The notes below the pieces were generated by a model. The model searched no databases. It was not told where the DNA came from and worked only from the letters and a program-made list of their open reading frames with translations. Positions 1 through 6,853 of a stretch of DNA of 38,559 nucleotides are shown piece by piece; within the stretch, counting starts at the first letter, position 1, and each line of letters starts with the position of its first letter. Origin of the DNA: Patescibacteria group bacterium (lineage in GTDB: Bacteria > Patescibacteriota > Minisyncoccia > Phycocordibacterales > JANLHH01); contig JANLHH010000054.1 of NCBI GenBank assembly GCA_024654605.1, positions 1 through 38,559 of the forward strand, written 5' to 3'. Position numbers and translations under genes: made by a program.

Positions 1-55
1 AACCCACAACCCCTTGGTCCGAAGCCAAGTACTCTATCCATTGAGCTACGGGCGC
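1..55 (-). tRNA. tRNA-Arg(TCG), 3' part cut off by the window edge
   Basis: On the minus strand the acceptor 5' strand is GCGCCCG, followed by TA and the D arm (GCTC...GAG). The anticodon stem is CTTGG/CCAAG with loop CTTCGGA, so the anticodon is TCG, which reads CGA arginine codons. The window ends in the T arm (GTGGGTT), so the 3' T arm, acceptor strand and any encoded CCA cannot be seen. It is divergent from the CCA-adding enzyme gene that follows. Confidence 0.93.
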
Positions 56-79
56 AACATAAGCAATCATACAGAAGAA

Positions 80-109
80 TTGGGAAAATATCAAAGAATA
101 CAGTAGAAT
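80..109 (+). promoter_or_regulatory. Predicted promoter of cca
   Basis: TTGGGA (80-85), an 18-bp spacer and TAGAAT (104-109). Only 9 nt separate the -10 box from the ATG at 119, so the transcript would begin almost at the start codon. No Shine-Dalgarno sequence is present. Confidence 0.5.
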
Positions 110-118
110 ATAGTTGTC

Positions 119-1591
119 ATGTCAAAAATGTTTACTATCCCCAAAGAGGTTTCCCGTGTAACGAATGCGCTACTGGAGACAGGTTTTGAGGCCTATTTAA
201 TAGGCGGTTGTGTGCGTGATCTTTTGCGAAACAAAAAACCAAAGGACTGGGATATTACTACCAACGCAACACCGGAAAAAATCCAAGGGCTCTTTGAAAA
301 ATCATTCTATGAAAATGAGTATGGTACGGTCGGGGTGGTTAACGAGGACACAGAGGATAAGACACTCAAGATTATTGAGGTTACGCCGTATCGTATTGAA
401 GGAAAATACACTGATGGACGAAGACCGACTGAAATTCATTTCAATGCTACGTTAGAAGATGATTTGAAACGAAGAGACTTCACAGTAAATGCCATCGCGT
501 ATGACCCATCTAATGGACAAATAGTTGACCTTTATAACGGTCTTACTGACATAAAGGACAAAATTATCCGTACGGTGGGGGAGCCGGAAGAACGTTTCTC
601 TGAGGATTATCTTCGTATTCTCCGCGCGATACGCCTTGCTACAGAACTCGGTTTCACGATTAACACCTATACGGAGGAAGCAATCAAGAAAAACGCCCCT
701 AATCTGGAAAAGATCTCTCGCGAACGAGTACGAGATGAATTCTCAAAGATCCTTATGTCACAACACCCAATGAATGGCATCATCCTTGCTCACGAGCTAG
801 AAGTGCTCAAATATATTGCTCCGGAGATTGAGGAGGGGATTGGTGTGGAGCAGAATGGTGACCATATTTATGATGTGTGGGAACACAATCTGCGCGCGCT
901 TCAGCATTCTGCCGACCGAGATTGGCCGTTTCATATCCGGATTGCAGCACTCTTGCATGATGTATCAAAACCCGAGACAAGACGCTGGTCAAAAGAAAAA
1001 GATGACTGGACATTCTATGGTCATGATGTAGTGGGCGGGCGTGTCGCCAAAAAGATTCTTACGCGACTCAAATACTCCAATGCGGAGATTGATGTGGTGT
1101 CCAAACTAGTACGCCATCATCTATTCTTTACGGACATTGAAAAGATCACTCTCTCTGCGGTGCGCCGTATTGTTCGCAATGTTGGTCCCGAAAATGTGTG
1201 GGATCTGATGAAAGTGCGTGCATGCGACCGTATCGGCATGGGGCGACCAAAAGAAACGCCATATCGTTTACGCAAATATGAGTCAATGATTGAGGAAGCC
1301 ATGCGCGCGCCCGTGTCGGTGGCAAAGCTTGCCATTGATGGCGCGCGTATTATGGAAATTACAAAAGTAACTCCAGGACCAAAGATCGGCTTTATCCTGC
1401 ATGCGCTCTTGGAAGAAGTCTTAGATAACCCAAAACAAAATACTCAAGAATATCTGGAGAAACGCGTACAAGAACTTGCAAAACTCCCTGAAAAAGAATT
1501 GGAAAAACTTGGAGAGGCGGGAAAAGAAAAAAAAGAGGAGGAGGAAGAAAAAGAGCTCGCTCTAATCCGCAAGCGACACTGGGTAAAGTAA
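119..1591 (+). CDS. cca: CCA tRNA nucleotidyltransferase / poly(A) polymerase family protein with HD domain
   Basis: This class II nucleotidyltransferase probably adds or repairs the tRNA 3' CCA. The head domain has GGCVRD (about residue 29) and the metal-binding DWDITT motif (about residue 43). RRDFTVNA follows near residue 118, and ISRERVRDEF is the usual tRNA-binding helix region. A C-terminal HD domain is visible as AALLHDVSKPE and RHH, which suggests an added phosphohydrolase activity as in longer bacterial CCA enzymes. The 490-residue length fits HD-containing members. The last 40 residues are a lysine/glutamate-rich, probably coiled or disordered tail. The ATG at 119 sits just downstream of a -10 box; a second ATG three codons later is possible. 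Its neighbour is a divergent tRNA gene. CCA-adding versus poly(A) activity cannot be separated by eye. Confidence 0.93.
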   Translation: MSKMFTIPKEVSRVTNALLETGFEAYLIGGCVRDLLRNKKPKDWDITTNATPEKIQGLFEKSFYENEYGTVGVVNEDTEDKTLKIIEVTPYRIEGKYTDGRRPTEIHFNATLEDDLKRRDFTVNAIAYDPSNGQIVDLYNGLTDIKDKIIRTVGEPEERFSEDYLRILRAIRLATELGFTINTYTEEAIKKNAPNLEKISRERVRDEFSKILMSQHPMNGIILAHELEVLKYIAPEIEEGIGVEQNGDHIYDVWEHNLRALQHSADRDWPFHIRIAALLHDVSKPETRRWSKEKDDWTFYGHDVVGGRVAKKILTRLKYSNAEIDVVSKLVRHHLFFTDIEKITLSAVRRIVRNVGPENVWDLMKVRACDRIGMGRPKETPYRLRKYESMIEEAMRAPVSVAKLAIDGARIMEITKVTPGPKIGFILHALLEEVLDNPKQNTQEYLEKRVQELAKLPEKELEKLGEAGKEKKEEEEEKELALIRKRHWVK

Positions 1592-1599
1592 GGAAGTAT

Positions 1600-1627
1600 A
1601 AAAAAGACCTTGCGTTTGCAAGGTCTT
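1600..1627 (-). terminator. Intrinsic terminator of the minus-strand ncRNA
   Basis: Perfect 10-bp stem AAGACCTTGC (1604-1613) / GCAAGGTCTT (1618-1627) with a 4-nt loop. On the minus strand it runs into TTTTTTAT. The plus-strand side has no T tract, so the terminator points leftward and serves the ncRNA rather than cca. Confidence 0.85.
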
Positions 1628-1831
1628 ATGGTTCTTAATGGTGTACTCATGTCCTGCTAGGCGGCGGTCTACGATGGGGAGACAAACCTCGGTAGCCTCT
1701 ACTTGACGAGAGTGGTCATGTTCAGAAAAATCATGAACAGTGCTCCGTAAAACGTCTCGATAAGGAGACTGGGTTTGTCTTTCTTGTGAAGACCCATCGT
1801 AACCAACCGCCTAGCATTCCAACAAACTCCG
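1600..1831 (-). ncRNA. Candidate structured non-coding RNA, about 230 nt, class unknown
   Basis: No convincing ORF lies here, but the stretch is bounded by a near-consensus sigma70-type promoter and an intrinsic terminator, both on the minus strand. Three nested perfect helices close it: 1655-1664 with 1807-1816 (10 bp), 1670-1678 with 1793-1801 (9 bp) and 1680-1688 with 1772-1780 (9 bp). A small side hairpin lies in 1781-1792. The apical region can form hairpins 1719-1724/1734-1739, 1754-1758/1765-1769 and a weaker 1697-1700/1709-1712. I see none of the conserved blocks of RNase P RNA, tmRNA or SRP RNA. 6S RNA is the closest general idea (long rod, strong promoter), but the multi-hairpin apex does not fit it well. 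The ends are inferred from the promoter and terminator. Confidence 0.78.
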
Positions 1832-1837
1832 CCCATT

Positions 1838-1865
1838 ATTATACAGAGAAGTGTCTTCTGGTCAA
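1838..1865 (-). promoter_or_regulatory. Strong promoter of the ncRNA
   Basis: On the minus strand, TTGACC (1860-1865), a 16-bp spacer and a perfect TATAAT (1838-1843). The predicted start is near 1831. It lies immediately after the xth stop codon and is the best consensus promoter I noticed in the window. Confidence 0.8.
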
Positions 1866-1889
1866 GTTTCCCGTACGCTACATCGAGTG

Positions 1890-2660
1890 TTACTTAATCT
1901 CCATTGTCACCGGACAATGATCGGAACCATATACCTCGCTAAGAATTTTTATTGCGGTTATCTTCGTCGAGAGTATGTTTGAAACAAAGAAATAATCTAT
2001 ACGCCATCCCACGTTGCGGTCGCGGGCGCGTGTTTTCATATCCCAATACGTGTACGCACCCGTTTTGTCGGGGTAGAAGTGCCGAAACACATCCACAAAC
2101 CCTTGTGCGATTACTTCATCTATCCATGCGCGCTCCTCAGGCAAAAACCCGGTATTTTTTTCGTTCTCTTTCGGACGCGCAAGATCAATCGCTTCATGAG
2201 CGGTATTCACATCACCGCAAAAAATAATTTTCTTTTCTTTCTTTCGCAGTTTTTCAATATATGCCAAGAACGCATCGTAAAAGTCCAGTTTATATTGGAG
2301 GCGATCGGGTCCACCGCCACCATTGGGGAAATAGACGTTCAGTAATACAAAATTCTTAAAGTGTACAACGAGTGTGCGCCCTTCGTCATCAAACTTTTTT
2401 ATCCCCAGGCCGTATTCCACCTTTGTCGGTTTCTCCTTGGTATAGATCGCAACCCCGCTATATCCTTTTTTGACCTTTGAGGAAGCGAAGTAGGCATAGT
2501 AGCCGGCAATGGATCGCAATTCGTCCGGCAATTGCTCTTCGGATGCTTTGGTTTCCTGCAAACACAGCATGTCCGGCTTCTCTTTTTTGAGAAAATCCAA
2601 AAAACCATCCTTCCGATGTATCGCCCGCAGGCCGTTCACATTCCATGAGATAATTTTCAT
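1890..2660 (-). CDS. xth: Exodeoxyribonuclease III (AP endonuclease)
   Basis: This exonuclease III-family protein of the endonuclease/exonuclease/phosphatase fold cleaves DNA 5' of abasic sites in base-excision repair. Visible motifs are WNVNGLRA at the N terminus, the metal-binding glutamate in LQETKA (about residue 36), GDVNTAHEAIDLA with the catalytic aspartate and asparagine, RIDYFFVS, and the C-terminal GSDHCPV with the catalytic Asp-His pair. The 256-residue length is typical. The ATG at 2660 is supported by a -10 box ending 6 nt upstream. The gene is monocistronic and followed on the same strand by the ncRNA, which has its own promoter. Confidence 0.96.
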   Translation of the reverse strand: MKIISWNVNGLRAIHRKDGFLDFLKKEKPDMLCLQETKASEEQLPDELRSIAGYYAYFASSKVKKGYSGVAIYTKEKPTKVEYGLGIKKFDDEGRTLVVHFKNFVLLNVYFPNGGGGPDRLQYKLDFYDAFLAYIEKLRKKEKKIIFCGDVNTAHEAIDLARPKENEKNTGFLPEERAWIDEVIAQGFVDVFRHFYPDKTGAYTYWDMKTRARDRNVGWRIDYFFVSNILSTKITAIKILSEVYGSDHCPVTMEIK

Positions 2661-2666
2661 GACACG

Positions 2667-2675
2667 ATTATAGCA
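2667..2675 (-). promoter_or_regulatory. Extended -10 promoter of xth (leaderless)
   Basis: The minus-strand sequence TGCTATAAT ends 6 nt before the xth ATG. No good -35 is visible. The transcription start would coincide with the start codon. Confidence 0.6.
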
Positions 2676-2803
2676 CAGCGCGAAGATTCGTTTAGCTGGA
2701 ACATTGACTCCTTTTGCATACCTGCAATAAAAGGTATTAAACCTTTTGTTATACCGTCACTTGGACGGAATACAAACTCCAGTAATGTGGTCACGGCTGG
2801 AGC

Positions 2804-2831
2804 TTGCATTCCACTCCTCGCTAGGCATAAT
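2804..2831 (+). promoter_or_regulatory. Predicted promoter of the small gene at 2866
   Basis: TTGCAT (2804-2809), a 16-bp spacer and CATAAT (2826-2831). The leader would be about 28 nt and contains GGAGG at 2855-2859, six bases before the ATG. This is one of the few genes here with an evident Shine-Dalgarno sequence. Confidence 0.5.
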
Positions 2832-2865
2832 AATACGAGAAGGCACATCCACGCGGAGGCTACCC

Positions 2866-3114
2866 ATGGCAAAGCTCGGTATTAGGCAGAGGTATTACAT
2901 TATCGTACCTATTTTTCACCGACTCTTTAAAGAGTATCCTGAACTGGCGATTGTCGTACGAGGCATACTTCAAAAGATGGTGACGCACGGGCATATCACC
3001 GAAGGAGCACGCCAGGTGTTTTTGGAATCCATTCCTATTCCTCTTTCACCGGTAACGTCCGACAAAGAGGTAACACAAAAGAATAAAACCAGAAAAGTAC
3101 CCATAAAAAAGTGA
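2866..3114 (+). CDS. Small conserved-looking protein of unknown function (82 aa)
   Basis: I do not recognise the family. The ATG at 2866 is chosen over the in-frame ATG at 2746 because GGAGG lies six bases upstream and the sequence after it looks protein-like. The protein begins MAKLGIRQRYYIIVPIF, has a helical, moderately hydrophobic middle (FHRLFKEYPELAIVVRGILQ) and ends in a lysine-rich tail. A plausible promoter and a terminator flank it, so it is probably a real single-gene unit. It is convergent with the recombinase gene and divergent from xth. No catalytic motif, signal peptide or clear membrane segment is visible. Confidence 0.6.
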   Translation: MAKLGIRQRYYIIVPIFHRLFKEYPELAIVVRGILQKMVTHGHITEGARQVFLESIPIPLSPVTSDKEVTQKNKTRKVPIKK

Positions 3115-3140
3115 AGCGCGTCCTCGGGCGCGCTTTTTTT
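3115..3140 (+). terminator. Intrinsic terminator between convergent genes
   Basis: Stem AGCGCG (3115-3120) / CGCGCT (3129-3134) with an inner CC/GG, followed by a T7 run. It immediately follows the stop codon at 3114. In the other direction it is followed by CACTTTTTT after a short gap, so it may also stop the recombinase transcript. Confidence 0.8.
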
Positions 3141-3179
3141 CTTTCTATGAAAGTATTTGAGTGAGGCTTGCATGCTGTA

Positions 3180-4097
3180 CTACTTCCTCCTCTTCCCATG
3201 AAACGTCTTGTGTACCTCGCGGAGTTGTTTGTCGGTCACATGGGTATACACTTGGGTCGTCTGGATACTGGAATGCCCGAGCATCATCTGCACACTCCTG
3301 ATATCGGCGCCGTTTGAAAGCAGGTCGGTGGCAAAGCTGTGGCGAATGATATGGGGAGTCACTTTTCTGGAAATACCCGCCTTGATCGCGTAGTATTTCA
3401 CGATCCGTTCCACGGAGCGCGAGGTTAGGCGCATGGAAGAAGCTTTGTCCGCGCCGCGGCCAAGCTGAACGAAAAGCGCGTCATCCATGTCGGTCCGCTT
3501 ATCCAAATATTTTTTCACTGCTTCGCGGGCAGAAGGGGAGAGGAACACCACGCGTATCTTTTCCCGTTTTCCACGCACAGAAAATTCGTCTTTGGAGAGA
3601 TCAAGGTCGCGCGGAAGACCGCATAGTTCGGAGACGCGAAGGCCTGTAGAGAACAAAAGCTCCATGATCGCGCGGTCGCGCAGGCTTTTCACGTCGTCTC
3701 CTTCCGCGGCGGCCATGATCCGCTCAAGCTCTTCACCGGAAATAAGATCCAAACTCCGATCTGCAACAGCAGCCAGTTCGATCTTCTCGGGCGCAAGCGA
3801 GGCGATACCCCGTTTTGCGAGATACTTCAGGAACATGCGCAGGGCTATGAGGTAGTAATTCTGCGTTTTTTTCTTGAGTGTTTCCGACTCGTTGCCTCCT
3901 TGCTGCCTGTTGAGCCACAACCGAAATTTCCGTACGGTTTCGTCGGTAATCTCTTTCGGTTTGGTAATATCGGCAAAAAAAAGGAAGCGTTTCAGGTACC
4001 GATCATAATTCTCAACGGTTTTCAGGCTGCGTCCCCGCTCTATCTCAAGATATTCCAAAAATTCATTCCTTAGTTCCCCGATATTGCTTGATCCCAT
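3180..4097 (-). CDS. xer: Tyrosine recombinase, XerC/XerD type
   Basis: A tyrosine site-specific recombinase, probably the chromosome-dimer resolvase. The N-terminal SAM-like core-binding domain covers about residues 1-100 (FLEYLEIERGRSLKTVENYDR). The catalytic domain shows Arg I in STGLRVSELCGL, the beta-hairpin lysine region RGKREKIR, HIIRHSFATDL with His and Arg II, LGHSS with the third histidine, and the nucleophile in TQVYTHV. The full catalytic set is therefore present. I chose the ATG at 4097 over the TTG at 4115 because a perfect TATAAT lies 7 nt upstream of it and overlaps the longer reading. At about 305 residues it matches XerC/XerD. No integron or phage genes are nearby, so a housekeeping role is more likely than a mobile-element integrase. 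Confidence 0.92.
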   Translation of the reverse strand: MGSSNIGELRNEFLEYLEIERGRSLKTVENYDRYLKRFLFFADITKPKEITDETVRKFRLWLNRQQGGNESETLKKKTQNYYLIALRMFLKYLAKRGIASLAPEKIELAAVADRSLDLISGEELERIMAAAEGDDVKSLRDRAIMELLFSTGLRVSELCGLPRDLDLSKDEFSVRGKREKIRVVFLSPSAREAVKKYLDKRTDMDDALFVQLGRGADKASSMRLTSRSVERIVKYYAIKAGISRKVTPHIIRHSFATDLLSNGADIRSVQMMLGHSSIQTTQVYTHVTDKQLREVHKTFHGKRRK

Positions 4098-4104
4098 TAT
4101 CTTT

Positions 4105-4110
4105 ATTATA
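4105..4110 (-). promoter_or_regulatory. -10 box of the recombinase gene (leaderless)
   Basis: TATAAT on the minus strand, 7 nt before the ATG at 4097. The -35 is weak. The box lies inside the longer TTG-started reading frame, which argues for the ATG. Confidence 0.5.
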
Positions 4111-4157
4111 CCCAAGGGTCGGAAAATATGCTAAACACGGGAGGCGAGGGTGGGGGC

Positions 4158-4186
4158 TTGCAGAATAAAGGGTTTTGTGCTATTGT
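4158..4186 (+). promoter_or_regulatory. Promoter of rpsO (leaderless, extended -10)
   Basis: TTGCAG (4158-4163), a 17-bp spacer and TATTGT (4181-4186) preceded by TGC. The -10 box ends 8 nt before the rpsO ATG at 4195, with no Shine-Dalgarno sequence. Confidence 0.65.
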
Positions 4187-4194
4187 TATTACCA

Positions 4195-4464
4195 ATGCTT
4201 ACGAAGAAGAAAAAAGAGAATATCATCAAAAAGAGCCGGGTTCACGACAAGGATACCGGTTCTGCGGAAGTGCAGATCGGTCTTTTATCCAAAAGTATTG
4301 ATGAACTAGCTTCTCATCTCAAGAAGCACAACAAGGACAATCACTCACGCAGAGGATTGCTGCAGATGGTTGCCGATAGGCGATCTCACTTGAAGTACCT
4401 CCAGAAGAAGGACGAGAAACGGTACAATAAGATTGTGAAAGAGTTGGGATTAAAAGCAAAGTAG
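4195..4464 (+). CDS. rpsO: 30S ribosomal protein S15
   Basis: Primary 16S rRNA-binding protein of the small-subunit platform. The S15 signature is clear: DTGSAEVQIGLLSKSIDELASHLKKH continuing into KDNHSRRGLLQMVADRRSHLKYLQ and ending KDEKRYNKIVKELGLKAK. From the ATG at 4195 the protein is 89 residues, exactly the usual length. An upstream in-frame start at 4150 would add a hydrophobic non-homologous stretch and overlap the promoter, so it is rejected. The gene is monocistronic with its own promoter and a strong terminator. pnp, its common neighbour elsewhere, is absent. Confidence 0.98.
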   Translation: MLTKKKKENIIKKSRVHDKDTGSAEVQIGLLSKSIDELASHLKKHNKDNHSRRGLLQMVADRRSHLKYLQKKDEKRYNKIVKELGLKAK

Positions 4465-4475
4465 TTACAAATTTT

Positions 4476-4508
4476 CAAACGCTCCGCTCCCCGGAGCGTT
4501 TGATTTTT
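4476..4508 (+). terminator. rpsO terminator
   Basis: 11-bp stem CAAACGCTCCG (4476-4486) / CGGAGCGTTTG (4492-4502) with a 5-nt loop, then ATTTTT. Confidence 0.9.
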
Positions 4509-4524
4509 AATAAAAAATACCTTT

Positions 4525-5064
4525 ATGTCAGTTATTAAACATAAACAACAGCGTGTTGGCGTATTTATTGACACACAGAACCTCTATCACAGCGCGAAAA
4601 ATCTCTATCAATCGCGCGTAAATTTTGATGCAGTCTTAAGAGAAGCGGTGGGGGGAAGACAACTCGTTCGTGCTATCGCCTACGTCATCACTACCGAGAA
4701 AGGCGAGGAGAAAGGTTTTTTTGAAGCACTTGAAAAACTGGGTATTGAAACCAAAACAAAAGACCTGCAGATATTTTATGGAGGAGCCAAGAAGGCGGAT
4801 TGGGATGTGGGAATCGCTGTTGACGCCATTCGCTTGGCGCCAAGGATTGATGCGGCCATCATTATTTCGGGGGACGGCGACTTTGTGCCTCTCGTTGAGT
4901 ATTTGAAATTCAGCGCCGGAACTCAAGTAGAAGCGATCGCGTTCGGCAAGTCCTCATCGGGTAAGTTGCGCGAATCAGTGGATGATTTCATAGACCTCGA
5001 CAGTGATCCGAGAAAATTCTTGATCGGCTACCGACAGGGAAGACCGCAAAGAATAAAGAAGTAG
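4525..5064 (+). CDS. NYN (PIN-like) domain protein, LabA/DUF88 family
   Basis: A PIN-fold NYN domain, expected to be a metal-dependent ribonuclease or RNA-binding protein. The acidic active-site residues are visible: VGVFIDTQNLY (about residues 11-21), ADWDVGIAVDAIRLA (about 92-106) and IIISGDGDFVPLVEY (about 113-127), followed by VEAIAFGKSSSGKLRESVDDFIDLD. The 179-residue length is typical of single-domain LabA-like proteins. A basic tail (RQGRPQRIKK) may help RNA binding. The start at 4525 has no Shine-Dalgarno sequence and lies only 17 nt after the rpsO T tract. The substrate is unknown. Confidence 0.88.
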   Translation: MSVIKHKQQRVGVFIDTQNLYHSAKNLYQSRVNFDAVLREAVGGRQLVRAIAYVITTEKGEEKGFFEALEKLGIETKTKDLQIFYGGAKKADWDVGIAVDAIRLAPRIDAAIIISGDGDFVPLVEYLKFSAGTQVEAIAFGKSSSGKLRESVDDFIDLDSDPRKFLIGYRQGRPQRIKK

Positions 5065-5121
5065 AAGAAGACAAAGACGTTCGCAAAAATGAATAGGCCC
5101 ATTGCGCAGTGGGTCTCATAT

Positions 5122-5154
5122 AAAAAAACCCCCGCATTACGATGCGGGGGTTTT
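5122..5154. terminator. Bidirectional intrinsic terminator
   Basis: Perfect 9-bp stem CCCCCGCAT (5129-5137) / ATGCGGGGG (5142-5150), flanked by A7 on the left and T4 on the right. The leftward direction has the longer U tract, which supports a minus-strand gene ending at 5180. A smaller CCCATT/AGTGGG hairpin sits just upstream at about 5099-5114. Confidence 0.88.
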
Positions 5155-5179
5155 GGATGAGGAGTAAACAAACGGGTCG

Positions 5180-5347
5180 TTAATCCTTTATATCTTTTTG
5201 TTGCATGATTTCCTTTTGATCGCTGAAGGGATGAATATCCGTGCAGGGTCTGCCTCCGTGCTCTCGCCTTCCGATGAGGGGCGATGTGTCAATGGGGCAA
5301 AATGCCCCCTCTTGTATTTCCGGGCTTTCATCGGCCTTGTCATTCAT
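5180..5347 (-). CDS. Possible small protein of unknown function (55 aa)
   Basis: The frame from the ATG at 5347 to the stop at 5180 encodes a polar, acidic-to-neutral protein starting MNDKADESPEIQEGAF with two cysteines (CPID, PCTD). GAGGGAG lies about 8 nt upstream, and the terminator just downstream has its longer U tract in this direction. An upstream in-frame ATG at 5419 would add an unlikely hydrophobic leader. I do not recognise a family and see no motif. A competing plus-strand frame over the same stretch has no better support. The rest of 5155-5491 holds only the two flanking promoter regions. Confidence 0.42.
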   Translation of the reverse strand: MNDKADESPEIQEGAFCPIDTSPLIGRREHGGRPCTDIHPFSDQKEIMQQKDIKD

Positions 5348-5453
5348 ACTGTTTTCTCCCTCTGGGTTTTGGGCAACCATGTGCCAATTAATAAAGAACA
5401 ATAAAAAAACCACATGCACTGTAGCATATAGTTTGTATTAGTACAAATCTGCC

Positions 5454-5483
5454 TTTAAAAAACGTCGATCATAATGATATACT
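5454..5483 (+). promoter_or_regulatory. Predicted promoter of the membrane protein gene at 5492
   Basis: TTTAAA (5454-5459), an 18-bp spacer and TATACT (5478-5483). The -10 ends 8 nt before the ATG, again predicting a leaderless mRNA. Confidence 0.5.
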
Positions 5484-5491
5484 ATTCCTAA

Positions 5492-6799
5492 ATGGATAGT
5501 GAAGAAAAAAACAGGGAAGAACAAAAAGAGGAAGGGGATTCTTCCCAAAATTATTCTGCAAAACCGGATGAAAATTTTAAAAAAATATCCGATCTGTTCA
5601 AAACGGTAAATAATACCGGTGGACAGTTCTCCGACACACCTCAAGGGGGAAGCGCTATTCCGATCAATAAGGGAGCGCCGAGTAACACCGAAACAGGAAC
5701 AACAAAAATGGAAGGGGTGCCACCACCCGCGCCCTCTCTGTCGCGCAAAGAGGACATCTTGCTTGACACTCATGGAGAAAAGCAAACCGCGGTCAAAGAT
5801 CCGTTATTTGCGGCGCGTATCCTGAAACAGGAGCAGGAATCTCTCGTACGACCAACGGCAATTCTCCCAAAAATTTCTCGAATCACTCCGGTTATGCCCC
5901 GCGAAGGGGAGGAAGAGGGAGACACTGAAGTCAAAACGATACGCACGTATCAAAGTGATGTCGCGGAAGCACTCAAAAAACAGAAAACATCGGTTATTCA
6001 AATGGTGCTTGCGGAACATAAGCGCAAAGAAACAAACGTAGAAGAACTTTCTCCCACATCAAAAAAAAATCTGCCAGTACTCTTAGTGAGCGCGCTTTTC
6101 ATAGTCTTGAGTGTGCTACTTATCGGCGGAGCTGGGTTTTATTTTTTGAGCAAAAATAAAAGTGCTGAAAATCCGACGCAAGAAAACAAGGTTTCTTCTA
6201 TAGTCCTCGCGGAAGAAAAAAAAGGAATAGATATCACTGGTCTCTCCCGGGATAGAATAATAGACGAGGTACACAAAGAAATGAATGCTTCAAACCTTCG
6301 TCTTGATTCCGTTCTCAATATTTATTTTGCTGAACGCATTAATCCATCTTTGCCGCTCTCTCAGACAAATACTCTGCGGCTCGTCAGTACGGAAAGATTC
6401 TTCAGCGCGCTTGAGAGTAAAATACCAAACGCGCTGTCGCGCTCCCTTGAGTCACCGTTCATGCTTGGTGTACACGCGTTCAACGGCAATGAGGCGTTCC
6501 TTATATTAAAAACAAACTTTTTTGAGAACGCGTTTGCGGGAATGCTTAAATGGGAAGAATTCATGGCCCGGGAACTCTTGCCGCTATTCGCATCACCTGC
6601 AGGGAAGGAAGTCTACGACAGGAATTTCCAGGATTTCGTGCTGAAGAACAAAGATCTGCGTGTTCTTTACAGTGAGACGGGCGAAATCGTACTTTTATAC
6701 TCTTTCTATGACAATAATACAATCGTTATAAGCACGAGTCCCGATACGCTTGACGAGGTCACTTCGCGACTCAGCAGACCAAAAGAAAGCGGATTCTAA
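5492..6799 (+). CDS. Single-pass membrane protein of unknown function (435 aa)
   Basis: No family is recognised. Residues 1 to about 185 are polar, low-complexity and probably disordered in the cytoplasm (rich in E, K, S, P). A single strong membrane segment follows at about 190-213 (LPVLLVSALFIVLSVLLIGGAGFYF), and about 220 residues lie outside. The outer part looks folded, with phrases such as LRLDSVLNIYFAERINPSLPL, TERFFSALESKIPNALSRSL and WEEFMARELLPLFASPAGKEVY. No enzymatic motif is visible. The Nin/Cout topology with a long disordered cytoplasmic tail resembles other CPR envelope proteins, but a role in pili or secretion would be a guess. It is transcribed alone, from a leaderless-type promoter. 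Confidence 0.75.
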   Translation: MDSEEKNREEQKEEGDSSQNYSAKPDENFKKISDLFKTVNNTGGQFSDTPQGGSAIPINKGAPSNTETGTTKMEGVPPPAPSLSRKEDILLDTHGEKQTAVKDPLFAARILKQEQESLVRPTAILPKISRITPVMPREGEEEGDTEVKTIRTYQSDVAEALKKQKTSVIQMVLAEHKRKETNVEELSPTSKKNLPVLLVSALFIVLSVLLIGGAGFYFLSKNKSAENPTQENKVSSIVLAEEKKGIDITGLSRDRIIDEVHKEMNASNLRLDSVLNIYFAERINPSLPLSQTNTLRLVSTERFFSALESKIPNALSRSLESPFMLGVHAFNGNEAFLILKTNFFENAFAGMLKWEEFMARELLPLFASPAGKEVYDRNFQDFVLKNKDLRVLYSETGEIVLLYSFYDNNTIVISTSPDTLDEVTSRLSRPKESGF

Positions 6800-6815
6800 G
6801 GGGTCGGCCTCCTTT

Positions 6816-6844
6816 TTGCTTTTTAAAAGCGCCAATGCTATCAT
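6816..6844 (+). promoter_or_regulatory. Promoter of the DksA-like gene (leaderless, extended -10)
   Basis: TTGCTT (6816-6821), a 17-bp spacer and TATCAT (6839-6844) preceded by TGC. It ends 9 nt before the ATG at 6854 and abuts the alternative ATG at 6845. Confidence 0.65.
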
Positions 6845-6853
6845 ATGACCCAT

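Noticed and set aside
3180..4097. Idea that the tyrosine recombinase marks an integrated mobile element
   Set aside because: Its sequence fits XerC/XerD, the neighbours are core genes, and no attachment-site repeat or phage/transposon gene was seen.
4150..4194. Longer N terminus for S15 (start at 4150)
   Set aside because: It would add a hydrophobic stretch not found in S15 and would overlap the TTGCAG-17-TATTGT promoter; the ATG at 4195 gives the exact family length.
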